A stretch of 16,111 bases of DNA from an uncultured Ruminococcus sp. (GTDB lineage Bacteria > Bacillota > Clostridia > Lachnospirales > Lachnospiraceae), in the NCBI GenBank assembly GCA_900553885.1, contig USFD01000071.1, positions 1 to 16,111 of the forward strand, written 5' to 3'. The notes under the pieces are model-generated. The model had not been told where the DNA came from. It was given only the letters and a program-made list of their open reading frames with translations, and ran no database searches. The translations under genes and the position numbers were made by a program. This document shows positions 5,476 to 13,516 of this stretch, piece after piece (the first letter of the stretch is position 1; every line of letters begins with the position of its first letter).

Positions 5476-5967
5476 GTGCTGAGATTAGACATGAATCTTG
5501 TCTATGAGATGATAAACCTTGTTGTCCTTTATCTTCTGCTCAGACATTTTCTGATCCGTCCTGTGACACAGATCATGGAGAAGAGAAGAAAGGTCATCGA
5601 AGAGGGGCTGAAGAATGCGCAGACTGCGCAGGATGATGCCATGAAAATGAAGCAGGAATATCAGGATGCGCTTAAAGGCGCCAGAGAAGAGTCAGCCGCG
5701 CTGATTGAGCGGGCACGGAAGGACGCGAAGGTGGAATATGAGCGTATCGTAGGCGAAGCCGGAGAAAAAGCCGGAAATCTGATCGAATCTGCGAAAGAGA
5801 CTGTAAAGACAGAAAGAGAAAAGACTATGAAAGAACTGCAGTCTGAGATCGCGGGACTGGCGGTTGCTTCTGCAGAAAAGATTGTAAGCGCAGAAGGCGG
5901 AAACCAGGGGATTTATGATCAGTTTCTGAAAGAAGTAGGTGAAAACCATGAAGACGCAGATAAATAA
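5476..5967 (+). CDS. atpF: F1Fo ATP synthase subunit b
   Basis: This is the peripheral stalk subunit b, which anchors F1 to Fo as a dimer. One N-terminal membrane helix lies at about residues 7-25 (LVYEMINLVVLYLLLRHFL). A long charged coiled coil with alternating Lys/Glu/Ala follows to the C-terminus. With the GTG at 5476 the protein has 163 residues and begins MLRLDMN, like many clostridial b subunits, and AAAGGCGGG 9 nt upstream can act as its ribosome binding site. An in-frame ATG at 5449 would add nine mostly charged residues (MKEKGGCEK). It would depend on AAGGAG at 5414-5419, separated from it by the hairpin 5426-5444. I prefer 5476 but cannot exclude 5449. The 3' end overlaps atpH. Confidence 0.92.
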   Translation: MLRLDMNLVYEMINLVVLYLLLRHFLIRPVTQIMEKRRKVIEEGLKNAQTAQDDAMKMKQEYQDALKGAREESAALIERARKDAKVEYERIVGEAGEKAGNLIESAKETVKTEREKTMKELQSEIAGLAVASAEKIVSAEGGNQGIYDQFLKEVGENHEDADK

Positions 5968-6484
5968 CGGGCACAGACATCTTTCTGAGGCGGCTCGGAG
6001 ATATGCCCGGGTGCTCTATGAACTGGAGATTCCGGCAGACGCTGTGAAGGAATCCGAACGGATCTTTTCGGAAACGCCGGAACTGGGCGAGGTGCTCTGC
6101 AGTCCGATTGTCAGCCAGGAAAAGAAGTTCGGTCTGATTGACCGGATATTTCCGGCAGAGATCCGGAACTTTCTTAAGACAGCCTGCAGACATCACAGAC
6201 TGGATATCGCCGCAGATATTTTCTGTGCATATGAAGAATACTGCCGGGAACAGGAGCATATTGTAAGTGCGGTGCTTTCCTGTACAGAGCCGCCTTCAGA
6301 GGAGCAGCTTGAGAAGATGGAAGCGTTTTTGTGCGGCAGATACGGCGCCGTGAAGGCAAAGATCCAGGTGTGCCGGGATGAAAGCCTGCTGGGAGGATTT
6401 GTTCTCCGCGTGGGAAACGACGAGTATGACTGGAGCATAAAAGGGCGTCTTGACAGACTGAAACAAAAGTTAACCTGGAGGTGA
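5948..6484 (+). CDS. atpH: F1Fo ATP synthase subunit delta
   Basis: This is the delta (OSCP) subunit, which caps the alpha3 beta3 hexamer and links it to the b dimer. The protein has about 178 residues, the usual length. The N-terminal helical domain begins LSEAARRYARVLYELE, and the C-terminal signature LLGGFVLRVGNDEYDWSIKG precedes a final helix RLDRLKQKL. I choose ATG 5948 because AGGTG (5937-5941) lies 6 nt before it. A GTG at 5939 in the same frame would add three residues and has poorer spacing. The start lies inside atpF (20-nt overlap), so the two are translationally coupled. The middle of the protein is cysteine-rich, with Cys in LCSP, TACRHH, IFCAYEEYC and LSCTEP, which is unusual but not disabling. 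Confidence 0.93.
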   Translation: MKTQINNGHRHLSEAARRYARVLYELEIPADAVKESERIFSETPELGEVLCSPIVSQEKKFGLIDRIFPAEIRNFLKTACRHHRLDIAADIFCAYEEYCREQEHIVSAVLSCTEPPSEEQLEKMEAFLCGRYGAVKAKIQVCRDESLLGGFVLRVGNDEYDWSIKGRLDRLKQKLTWR

Positions 6485-6489
6485 GCAAG

Positions 6490-7995
6490 GTGAGTTCAAT
6501 CAATTCAGATGAGATAATCTCCATACTGAAAGAAGAGATAGAAAATTTTGATGATATGAGTAAGGACAGTGAAGTAGGCACTGTCATCTCCGTAGGAGAC
6601 GGAATCGCTACCATATATGGGATTGATCACGCAATGTACGGAGAAATCGTTACTTTTGAAACAGGCCTGAAGGGAATGGTTCAGGATATCCGGAAAAATG
6701 AGATCGGATGTATTCTGTTCGGAAGTGACACACAGATCCGTGAAGGCACAAAAGTAAGCCGCACGGGAAAAAGAGCCGGCGTGCCGGTAGGAAGCGGCTT
6801 TGTCGGCCGTGTTGTAAATGCCCTGGGAGAGCCTATTGACGGCAGGGGCGAGATTAAAGAAGAAGATTATTATCCGGTTGAGAGAGAGGCTCCGGGTATT
6901 ATCGACAGAAAATCTGTCGGTGTGCCGATGGAGACCGGAATTCTTTCAATTGATTCCATGTTCCCCATCGGACGTGGACAGAGAGAGCTGATTATCGGCG
7001 ACAGACAGACAGGAAAGACATCCATTGCTCTGGATACGATTATGAACCAGAAAGGCAAAGATGTGATCTGTGTTTATGTTGCTATCGGCCAGAAGGCTTC
7101 CACTGTAGCAAAAGTGGTAAATTCTCTGAAGAATTACGGAGCGCTGGATTATACAATCGTAATGTCGTCTACAGCAAGCGACTGTGCTCCGCTTCAGTAT
7201 ATTGCGCCTTACGCAGGAACTGCTATGGCAGAGTATTTTATGTATCAGGGAAAAGATGTTCTGATCGTATATGACGATCTGTCAAAACACGCGGTGGCAT
7301 ACCGTGCCCTGTCCCTTCTGCTGGGACGTTCCCCGGGACGTGAGGCATATCCGGGAGATGTATTTTACCTTCACTCAAGACTTCTGGAGAGATCCAGCCG
7401 CTTAAGCGAGGAGAAGGGCGGCGGTTCTATTACAGCCCTCCCGATTATCGAGACACAGGCAGGAGACGTATCCGCTTATATCCCGACCAATGTAATTTCC
7501 ATTACTGACGGACAGATTTTCCTTGAGAGCGGTCTGTTTGCATCCGGTATGCGTCCGGCTGTAAATGTAGGACTTTCTGTTTCCCGTGTAGGCGGTGCGG
7601 CACAGACAAAGGCCATGAAGAAAGCGTCCGGAAGTATCCGTATCGATCTGGCACAGTACAGAGAGATGGAAGTATTTACCCAGTTCAGTTCTGATCTGGA
7701 TGCGGCGACCAAGGAGCAGCTGGAATACGGAAGCGGTCTGATGGAGCTGTTAAAGCAGCCTCTGGGACAGCCTCTGAGCCTTCACGAAAAAGTAATTACA
7801 CTGTGCGCGGCTACCCACAAAGTTCTGCTGGGAGTTGAGAAGACACAGATTAAGAAATTCCAGGGAGATATGCTTCGCTTCTTTGATCTGAACTATCCGG
7901 AAATCGGACAGGAGATCGAGGAGAAGAAAGTACTGTCTGACGAGATGATCGGCAGGATCGTGGAAAAAGCCCGTGAATTTAAGGAAGGATTTTAA
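6490..7995 (+). CDS. atpA: F1Fo ATP synthase subunit alpha
   Basis: This is the non-catalytic nucleotide-binding subunit of F1. From the GTG at 6490 it has 501 residues. The P-loop GDRQTGKT lies at about 170-177, the Walker B-like VLIVYDDLSKHA follows, and YLHSRLLERSS and ITDGQIFLESGLF are typical. The arginine finger region is VGLSVSRVGGAAQ. The start is chosen because GGAGGTGA (6477-6484), which contains the atpH stop codon, lies 5 nt before GTG 6490. The upstream GTG at 6481 lies within that ribosome binding site itself. Confidence 0.97.
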   Translation: MSSINSDEIISILKEEIENFDDMSKDSEVGTVISVGDGIATIYGIDHAMYGEIVTFETGLKGMVQDIRKNEIGCILFGSDTQIREGTKVSRTGKRAGVPVGSGFVGRVVNALGEPIDGRGEIKEEDYYPVEREAPGIIDRKSVGVPMETGILSIDSMFPIGRGQRELIIGDRQTGKTSIALDTIMNQKGKDVICVYVAIGQKASTVAKVVNSLKNYGALDYTIVMSSTASDCAPLQYIAPYAGTAMAEYFMYQGKDVLIVYDDLSKHAVAYRALSLLLGRSPGREAYPGDVFYLHSRLLERSSRLSEEKGGGSITALPIIETQAGDVSAYIPTNVISITDGQIFLESGLFASGMRPAVNVGLSVSRVGGAAQTKAMKKASGSIRIDLAQYREMEVFTQFSSDLDAATKEQLEYGSGLMELLKQPLGQPLSLHEKVITLCAATHKVLLGVEKTQIKKFQGDMLRFFDLNYPEIGQEIEEKKVLSDEMIGRIVEKAREFKEGF

Positions 7996-8012
7996 AAAGA
8001 GCAGGTGATACT

Positions 8013-8903
8013 ATGGCAAATATCAGAGAGATACAGAGCAGAATCAACAGTGTCAAAGACACAATGAAGATTACCAATGCCATGTATATGATTTCCTCTT
8101 CCAAGATGACGCACGCAAGAAAAAAACTGGCTGATACAGAGCCGTATTTCTATGCGCTGCAGGGAGAAATATCGAGAATTCTGCGGCACGTGCCGGATCT
8201 GGAGCATCCTTTCTTTGACATGCGGGACAAGATTCCGGCAGAAGAAAGAAAGATCGGCACAATTGTCGTAACAGCAGATAAGGGACTTGCCGGAGCATAC
8301 AATCACAATGTAGTAAAACTGGCAGAGGAGATCCTGGCAAGACCGGGGCAGCACAAACTGTATATTGTGGGAGAACTGGGGCGGCATTATTTTAAAAAGC
8401 ATGGAGTCGAAATAGAGAACAGTTTTCAGTACACTGTGCAGAAGCCGACCATGCACAGAGCCAGGGATATCTCAGGAGTACTGATTGATGAATTCCGGCA
8501 TGGCAGGCTGGACGAGATTCATATCGTATATACACGGATGGAGAATTCCGTGCAGGCAGACGCTGAGACACTGAGGCTTCTTCCTCTTGAGAAAAGTTCT
8601 TTCAATGAGATGAAAATGCCTCTCAATGTGCACCGCGAAGCCATTGCTCTTTATCCGTCGGTGGAAGCCGTAATGAAGGCAATCGTGCCGAATTATATTA
8701 CCGGTATGATCTACGGCTGCCTTGTGGAAGCGTATGCCAGCGAGCACAATGCCCGCATGATGGCTATGAAATCTGCCACAGACAGCGCCGAGAGCCTGAT
8801 CAGCGAACTGTCTATTGTGTATAACAGGGCGAGACAGGCCGCAATTACGCAGGAGATTACAGAGGTCTGCGGCGGTGCAAGAGCGCAGCAGAAAAAGAGC
8901 TGA
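8013..8903 (+). CDS. atpG: F1Fo ATP synthase subunit gamma
   Basis: This is the central rotor shaft subunit. Its 296 residues are close to the usual 285-295. The N-terminal helix MANIREIQSRINSVKDTMKI and the C-terminal helix with ARQAAITQEITEVCGGARA form the antiparallel coiled coil inside the hexamer. VVTADKGLAGAYNHNV in the middle matches the conserved SD(R/K)GLCG(A/G)(Y/F)N segment, here with Ala in place of Cys. AGCAGGTGA precedes the ATG. The gene follows atpA by 17 nt. Confidence 0.96.
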   Translation: MANIREIQSRINSVKDTMKITNAMYMISSSKMTHARKKLADTEPYFYALQGEISRILRHVPDLEHPFFDMRDKIPAEERKIGTIVVTADKGLAGAYNHNVVKLAEEILARPGQHKLYIVGELGRHYFKKHGVEIENSFQYTVQKPTMHRARDISGVLIDEFRHGRLDEIHIVYTRMENSVQADAETLRLLPLEKSSFNEMKMPLNVHREAIALYPSVEAVMKAIVPNYITGMIYGCLVEAYASEHNARMMAMKSATDSAESLISELSIVYNRARQAAITQEITEVCGGARAQQKKS

Positions 8904-8921
8904 AGAAAGTGAGAGATAAGT

Positions 8922-10322
8922 ATGAATAAAGGACGAATCACACAGGTCATGGGGCCTGTTGTTGACGTAGTATTTGAAGACGGCGATCTCCCTTTTATCA
9001 AAGATGCACTGGAAGTTGTGAATAACGGGAAAAAGTGCATTATGGAGGTTGCACAGCACCTCGGAAATAATGAGGTGCGCTGCCTGATGCTGTCTGCCAG
9101 CGAGGGTCTGTGCAAGGATATGGAAGTGACAGCTACAGGAGCCGGAATTCAGGTTCCTGTAGGCGAGCAGACGCTGGGCAGACTGTTTAACGTACTCGGC
9201 GAAACCATTGATGACGGCACTCCCATTGATGACGGCGCGGAAAGATGGGTAATTCACAGAAATCCGCCTACATTTGAAGACCAGAGCCCGGTTGTGGAGA
9301 TTCTGGAAACCGGAATCAAGGTTATCGACCTTCTGGCTCCGTATGCAAAAGGCGGAAAAATCGGTCTGTTCGGCGGCGCCGGCGTGGGGAAAACCGTGCT
9401 GATTCAGGAGCTGATCCGCAACATTGCCACAGAGCACGGCGGATATTCCATCTTTACCGGAGTCGGCGAACGTTCCCGTGAAGGAAATGACCTCTGGACG
9501 GAAATGAAAGAATCCGGAGTTCTGGAGAAAACAGCCCTGGTGTTCGGACAGATGAACGAGCCCCCCGGAGCGCGTATGCGTGTGGCTGAGACAGGACTTA
9601 CCATGGCAGAATATTTCCGCGATGAGCAGCATCAGAACGTTCTGCTGTTTATTGACAATATTTTCCGTTTTACACAGGCGGGTTCCGAGGTGTCCGCTCT
9701 GCTGGGACGTATGCCGTCAGCAGTAGGATACCAGCCCACTCTGGCAACAGAAATGGGTGAGCTGCAGGAGAGAATCGCATCTACAAGGAACGGTTCTGTT
9801 ACCAGTGTGCAGGCCGTATACGTTCCGGCAGATGATCTGACAGACCCGGCGCCTGCGACAACATTTGCTCATCTGGATGCCACCACGGTACTTTCCAGAA
9901 AGATCGTAGAACAGGGAATTTACCCGGCAGTAGATCCGCTGGAGTCCAGTTCCCGTATTCTGGAGGCAGATGTAGTCGGCGAGGAACATTACGAAGTCGC
10001 GAACAAAGTAATCGCAATTCTCCAGAAATATAAAGAGCTGCAGGATATTATCGCAATTCTGGGTATGGAAGAGCTTTCCGACGAGGATAAGGCTACAGTA
10101 ATGCGCGCCAGAAAGATTCAGCGTTTCCTGTCCCAGCCGTTCTTTGTGGCAGAGACATTTACCGGTATTCCGGGAAAATATGTGCCGCTGAAGGAGACCA
10201 TCCGTGGATTTAAGATGATTATTGACGGAGAAATGGACGAATATCCGGAATCTGCTTTCTTTAATGTCGGAACAATTGATGATGTTATTGCAAAGGCGAA
10301 GGCTGAGCAGGCGGAAGCATAG
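8922..10322 (+). CDS. atpD: F1Fo ATP synthase subunit beta
   Basis: This is the catalytic subunit of F1. Its 466 residues are the normal length. The P-loop GGAGVGKT lies at 151-158, the catalytic glutamate is E183 in GERSREGNDL, and the Walker B strand is LLFIDNIFRF with D245. The long stretch SALLGRMPSAVGYQPTLATE (from 258) is diagnostic of beta. The DELSEED loop that pushes gamma reads EELSDED at 383-389, a conservative variant. The gene lies 18 nt after atpG and 15 nt before atpC. Confidence 0.98.
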   Translation: MNKGRITQVMGPVVDVVFEDGDLPFIKDALEVVNNGKKCIMEVAQHLGNNEVRCLMLSASEGLCKDMEVTATGAGIQVPVGEQTLGRLFNVLGETIDDGTPIDDGAERWVIHRNPPTFEDQSPVVEILETGIKVIDLLAPYAKGGKIGLFGGAGVGKTVLIQELIRNIATEHGGYSIFTGVGERSREGNDLWTEMKESGVLEKTALVFGQMNEPPGARMRVAETGLTMAEYFRDEQHQNVLLFIDNIFRFTQAGSEVSALLGRMPSAVGYQPTLATEMGELQERIASTRNGSVTSVQAVYVPADDLTDPAPATTFAHLDATTVLSRKIVEQGIYPAVDPLESSSRILEADVVGEEHYEVANKVIAILQKYKELQDIIAILGMEELSDEDKATVMRARKIQRFLSQPFFVAETFTGIPGKYVPLKETIRGFKMIIDGEMDEYPESAFFNVGTIDDVIAKAKAEQAEA

Positions 10323-10337
10323 CAGGAGTTGGTATAA

Positions 10338-10754
10338 ATGGATACATTTGGTCTGAAAATAATTGCAAGCGATAAAGTGTTTTATGAAGGAAGATGCCGC
10401 AATCTGATTATTCCAGCGCCGGACGGGGAGGTAGGACTCCTTCCGCATCATGAGAACATGGTGATTGCTGTTGAAGTCGGAATTGCCCGGATGGAAGTAG
10501 AAGAGGGCAAATGGAACGAGATCGCTGTGGGAACCGGATTTGCGGAGATCGTAAATAACCGTGTGACGCTTCTGGTAGATACGGCCGAAAGACCGGAAGA
10601 TATAGATGTCCGCCGTGCTCAGGAACAGAAAGAGCGGGCGGAGGAGCAGATGCGCCAGAAACGAAGCATACAGCAGTACTATCACACACAGGCTTCCCTG
10701 GCCAGAGCCATGAACCGTCTGCGCCTTGCCCAGGACAAGAAGTGGAATCTGTGA
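10338..10754 (+). CDS. atpC: F1Fo ATP synthase subunit epsilon
   Basis: This is the rotor foot and regulatory subunit epsilon. Its 138 residues make an N-terminal beta-sandwich, with the typical segments ASDKVFYEG, LIIPAPDGEVGLLPHHENMV and VGTGFAEIVNNRVTLLVDTAE. A C-terminal helical hairpin (about 85-135) is rich in Glu, Gln and Arg and can insert into F1 to block ATP hydrolysis. AGGAG (10324-10328) lies 9 nt before the ATG. The gene is the last of the operon and ends about 40 nt before the terminator. Confidence 0.96.
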   Translation: MDTFGLKIIASDKVFYEGRCRNLIIPAPDGEVGLLPHHENMVIAVEVGIARMEVEEGKWNEIAVGTGFAEIVNNRVTLLVDTAERPEDIDVRRAQEQKERAEEQMRQKRSIQQYYHTQASLARAMNRLRLAQDKKWNL

Positions 10755-10792
10755 TAAGAGAATAGCAACAGAAGGTTTTCAAAGACATATCT

Positions 10793-10993
10793 GGAGACGG
10801 GGCCGGAAAATTCCGGCTCCGTTTTGCGGATAGGAAAAAATAAGGTCCCCGGAAACTGACTAAGGACAATCTTTAAAAAGGATAACCCGCTTTGCTCGAA
10901 CAAATCCTTTTTAAAGCTTAACGTCAGTTTCCGGGGACCTTGTTTTTCCTTCTATCCGCTCCAAGTCACCGGAATCCCCCGGCGGCCGTCTCC
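10793..10993. repeat. Long palindromic element 1 (capped hairpin)
   Basis: About 90 bp on each side are imperfect inverted repeats. From outside inwards: GGAGACGG...ATTCCGG (10793 onward) against its inverted copy ending at 10993; GCGGATAG (10826-10833) against CTATCCGC; a perfect 19-bp stem AAGGTCCCCGGAAACTGAC (10842-10860 with 10923-10941); and a perfect 13-bp stem CTTTAAAAAGGAT (10871-10883 with 10904-10916). The loop of exactly 20 nt (10884-10903) reads, on the minus strand, TTGTTCGAGCAAAGCGGGTT. A-run and T-run tracts flank the 19-bp stem on opposite sides, so it is terminator-like in both directions. No open reading frame is inside. It is related in plan and loop to element 2. Confidence 0.9.
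10797..10825 (+). terminator. atp operon terminator, inside the left arm of the long palindrome
   Basis: ACGGGGCCGG pairs with CCGGCTCCGT around AAAATT, one G-U pair included, and a short T-run (10822-10825) follows. It is a normal position for the end of the atp transcript. It is also part of the left arm of the larger inverted repeat 10793-10993, so an even longer hairpin can replace it. Confidence 0.75.
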
Positions 10994-11041
10994 AAAAGTC
11001 GCATCAGAAAACTGCAGACACCGGCCTGACTCTTCCGGCCG

Positions 11042-11379
11042 GGATGTGTCGGAAACGGAGGGGGAGAAAGCGCAGAAAAGGGATGGAGGAGTGTTGGGAA
11101 AAACTGCCGTAAAGATGCTGGCGTGTGGATTTGGTGACTCGGAGAAATTCGTAGAAAAAGTTAAGGCCCGGGGATCTGATGTTAAGGCATGGAATGAAGT
11201 TGTTTGAGCGAAGCGAGTTCTTCATTCGGTGCCTTGTTTTTAATCAGATCCCCGGACCTTTAATTTTTCTGGAATTTCGAAGCGGAGACAAATCCACACG
11301 CCAGCATCTGGGAGGGGGGGGTATCACAATATTTCCGCATCGGTTTTCGTACGTTTTCCCCTCCGTTCCCTACACATCC
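11042..11379. repeat. Long palindromic element 2 (capped hairpin)
   Basis: This is an imperfect inverted repeat of about 340 bp. From outside inwards: a 22-bp outer tip at 11042-11063 against 11358-11379 (20 of 22); a looser part with eight consecutive G on one side (11314-11321); a perfect 21-bp stem beginning AGATGCTGGCGTGTGG (11113-11133 with 11289-11309); GAAATTC (11144-11150 with 11272-11278); a perfect 13-bp stem CCGGGGATCTGAT (11168-11180 with 11243-11255); AAGGCA (11184-11189 with 11230-11235); and GAATGAAG (11192-11199 with 11220-11227). The loop 11200-11219 is TTGTTTGAGCGAAGCGAGTT, 17 of 20 identical to that of element 1 on the other strand. The right outer tip contains the stop codon of the histidine kinase gene. 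No open reading frame is inside. Confidence 0.9.
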
Positions 11380-12779
11380 GCCTTACTTAAGGAGAAGATG
11401 AACTCGGTTCCTACTCCTTCTGTACTGACCACATTGATATGTTCATCATGTGCCTGGATGATTTCTTTTACAATGGAGAGCCCCAGTCCGGTGCCCTTTT
11501 TGTCTTTTCCTCTGGACAGATCGGATTTATAGAAACGCTCCCATATTTTGTTCAGGTCTTTTTTGGGGATTCCCATGCCCCGGTCTTTTACAGAAACGAA
11601 TACTTTTTCGTTTTTTTCCGCCACTTCCACTGTAATCGTAGATTCATTCTCGCTGAATTTTACCGCATTATCAATCAGATTATAAAGAACCTGCTGGATT
11701 TTACGCATATCGGCGTTTACCGGAACAGCGCCCGGCAGGAGCAGCAGCCGGATGGAAATGTGCTTTGGCGTGCACACTCCTTCAAAAGAAGCAGCTGTGC
11801 TTTTTATGACTTCCTGGATGTCAAAACGGGTTTTATCCAGGAGAAGTTCTTTGGTGTCAAACTCATTGAGCGTGAGCAGATCTTTTGTCAGATCAGTCAG
11901 GCGTTCTGTCTCAAAAAGGATGATGTTCAGATATTTCTGATACATTTCCGGAGGAATCGTACCGTCTGTCATGGCGGTCAGATATCCTTTAATTGAGGTC
12001 AGAGGAGAACGGAAATCGTGGGATACATTTGCCACGATTTTCTTCTGATAATCATCCATATCCTTAAGCTGCACCGCCATATAGTTCAGTGATGCGGACA
12101 GATATCCCATCTCGTCATGGGTGTAGACGGGAATCTCATAGTCCAGATTGCCTGAGGCATACTGCTTTGCCGCTTCTGATATCTGCTTGAGAGGATTGTA
12201 TACGAAAAACTGAAACCCCAGCAGAAAGATGAAGGACAGCAGGAAGATTACGCCCAGACAAATGTACACGGAAACCATAATCTCGGAACAGTTTTCCTCG
12301 ATCACGGACATAGGCGAATGAATCAGCAGGTAGCCTTTGGTGGAAAAGCCCTGGGTAACCGGAGCCATGACGGTGATCATGTCCTCATCAAAATATCCAT
12401 GATAAGTCCCTGTAATATACTGGCTGCCGCCGATTTCCGCCGGGTCGAAGTCCTCGATTGCCTCGGGGGAAGAGGTGCCTTCCAGGTTGGAGGAGGTGAT
12501 CATGGTTCCGTCGCTGGAAACAAACCAAAGCGAGGAGTCCAGATAAAGTCTCATGGCGGCAAGCTGAGCCTGAACCGACTGAACAGAAGAAGAGTCTGAA
12601 AAGTAAGACGGCAGATAGTCGTTTGCAATCAGCGTGGCTTCCCGGTAAAGGGTCTGGGAGGTGTCATCTTCCAGCTGGTTCTGGATCAGTTCTTCGGCCA
12701 GTGTGGCGGTTGTAAAAATGCACAGAAAGCCGAATATAATATACAGCACAATAAATTTTAAATGCAGAATGCTTTTCAT
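11370..12779 (-). CDS. Two-component sensor histidine kinase (HAMP, HisKA, HATPase)
   Basis: This 469-residue membrane kinase has an N-terminal membrane helix (about 7-27), an extracytoplasmic sensor domain (about 28-165) and a second membrane helix (about 168-193). A HAMP domain follows (about 193-245, with VYNPLKQISEAAKQYASGNL). The HisKA domain carries the phospho-accepting H254 in VSHDFRSPLTSIKG. The ATPase domain has the N-box NLIDNAVKF (367-375), G1 DRGMGI (399-404), WERFYKSD and G2 GTGLGL (429-434). The outer domain reads like a PAS or Cache fold (VSSDGTMITSS, VMAPV...GYLLIHSP); its ligand is unknown. The gene starts 17 nt after the response regulator stop and is the last gene of the mutS2 operon. 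Its final codons and stop lie in the right arm of palindromic element 2. Confidence 0.95.
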   Translation of the reverse strand: MKSILHLKFIVLYIIFGFLCIFTTATLAEELIQNQLEDDTSQTLYREATLIANDYLPSYFSDSSSVQSVQAQLAAMRLYLDSSLWFVSSDGTMITSSNLEGTSSPEAIEDFDPAEIGGSQYITGTYHGYFDEDMITVMAPVTQGFSTKGYLLIHSPMSVIEENCSEIMVSVYICLGVIFLLSFIFLLGFQFFVYNPLKQISEAAKQYASGNLDYEIPVYTHDEMGYLSASLNYMAVQLKDMDDYQKKIVANVSHDFRSPLTSIKGYLTAMTDGTIPPEMYQKYLNIILFETERLTDLTKDLLTLNEFDTKELLLDKTRFDIQEVIKSTAASFEGVCTPKHISIRLLLLPGAVPVNADMRKIQQVLYNLIDNAVKFSENESTITVEVAEKNEKVFVSVKDRGMGIPKKDLNKIWERFYKSDLSRGKDKKGTGLGLSIVKEIIQAHDEHINVVSTEGVGTEFIFSLSKADV

Positions 12780-12796
12780 TGGTTAATACTCCGGTG

Positions 12797-13498
12797 TTAT
12801 TTGGTCTCAAATTTATAGCCGATTCCCCACACTGTACTCAGCTTCCAGCGGGGATGATCTTTGATCTTTTCACGGAGCCGCTTGATATGAACGTCTACGG
12901 TTCGTGTATCGCCGATATATTCATAGCCCCAGATGCGGTCGAGCAGCTGTTCCCGGGTAAAAACCTGATTCGGTGACGAGGCCAGACAGTAAAGCAGTTC
13001 CAGCTCTTTGGGAGGCATATCCACCTGTCTGCCGTCACACATGACGGAATAGTTGGTCAGATTGATGACCAGACCTTCATATTCTACATATTTTGCCTTT
13101 TCTTTCGGGGATTCCGCTGTTTTGGCAGGCTGATAACGGCGCAGCACGGCGCGGACTCTTGCCACCATCTCTTTGGAGTCGAAAGGTTTCATAATATAAT
13201 CGTCTGCTCCCAGCTCCAGCCCCAGTACCTTGTCAAATACCTCTCCCTTTGCGGAAAGCATAATAATGGGGGTGGCGGATTTCGCCCGGATTTCCCGGCA
13301 TACCTGGTAGCCGTCAATACCGGGGAGCATCAGATCCAGGAGAACAAGATTCGGACTGTAGGTTTCAAATGCGGACAGTGCGTCTTCCCCGTTGTGTACA
13401 ATTTTTGTATCAAAACACTCTTTTGTAAGATAAAGTGAAATCAGTTCGGCAATATTTTCGTCGTCATCGACAATCAGAATTTTCTGTTTTCCTATCAT
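12797..13498 (-). CDS. OmpR/PhoB-family response regulator
   Basis: This is a 233-residue DNA-binding response regulator. The receiver domain (about 5-120) has the acidic cluster D11-D12, the phospho-acceptor D55 in LVLLDLMLPG, S82 in the Thr/Ser position and K104 in DYIMKPF. The C-terminal winged helix (about 135-231) has the family features PPKELELLYCLASSPNQVFT, LLDRIWGYEYIGDTRTVDVH and IKRLREKI. Its partner is the kinase encoded immediately downstream, which it presumably serves as a transcription regulator. AAAGGAGGGG lies 9 nt before the ATG on the minus strand. Only 18 nt separate it from the mutS2 stop, so the three genes form one transcript. Confidence 0.96.
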   Translation of the reverse strand: MIGKQKILIVDDDENIAELISLYLTKECFDTKIVHNGEDALSAFETYSPNLVLLDLMLPGIDGYQVCREIRAKSATPIIMLSAKGEVFDKVLGLELGADDYIMKPFDSKEMVARVRAVLRRYQPAKTAESPKEKAKYVEYEGLVINLTNYSVMCDGRQVDMPPKELELLYCLASSPNQVFTREQLLDRIWGYEYIGDTRTVDVHIKRLREKIKDHPRWKLSTVWGIGYKFETK

Positions 13499-13516
13499 AA
13501 TTATTTTCCCCTCCTT

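Noticed and set aside
8472..9632. 386-codon frame antisense to atpG and atpD
   Set aside because: Shadow of strongly biased coding sequence; Cys/His-rich nonsense translation.
9717..10685. 322-codon frame antisense to atpD and atpC
   Set aside because: Same reason: antisense shadow of conserved genes with no domain or start signal.
10793..11379. The twin palindromes as integron attC sites, CRISPR repeats or riboswitches
   Set aside because: No integrase-type core sites, no regular repeat-spacer pattern, and they lie after genes rather than before them; the loops and stems do not match a riboswitch I know.
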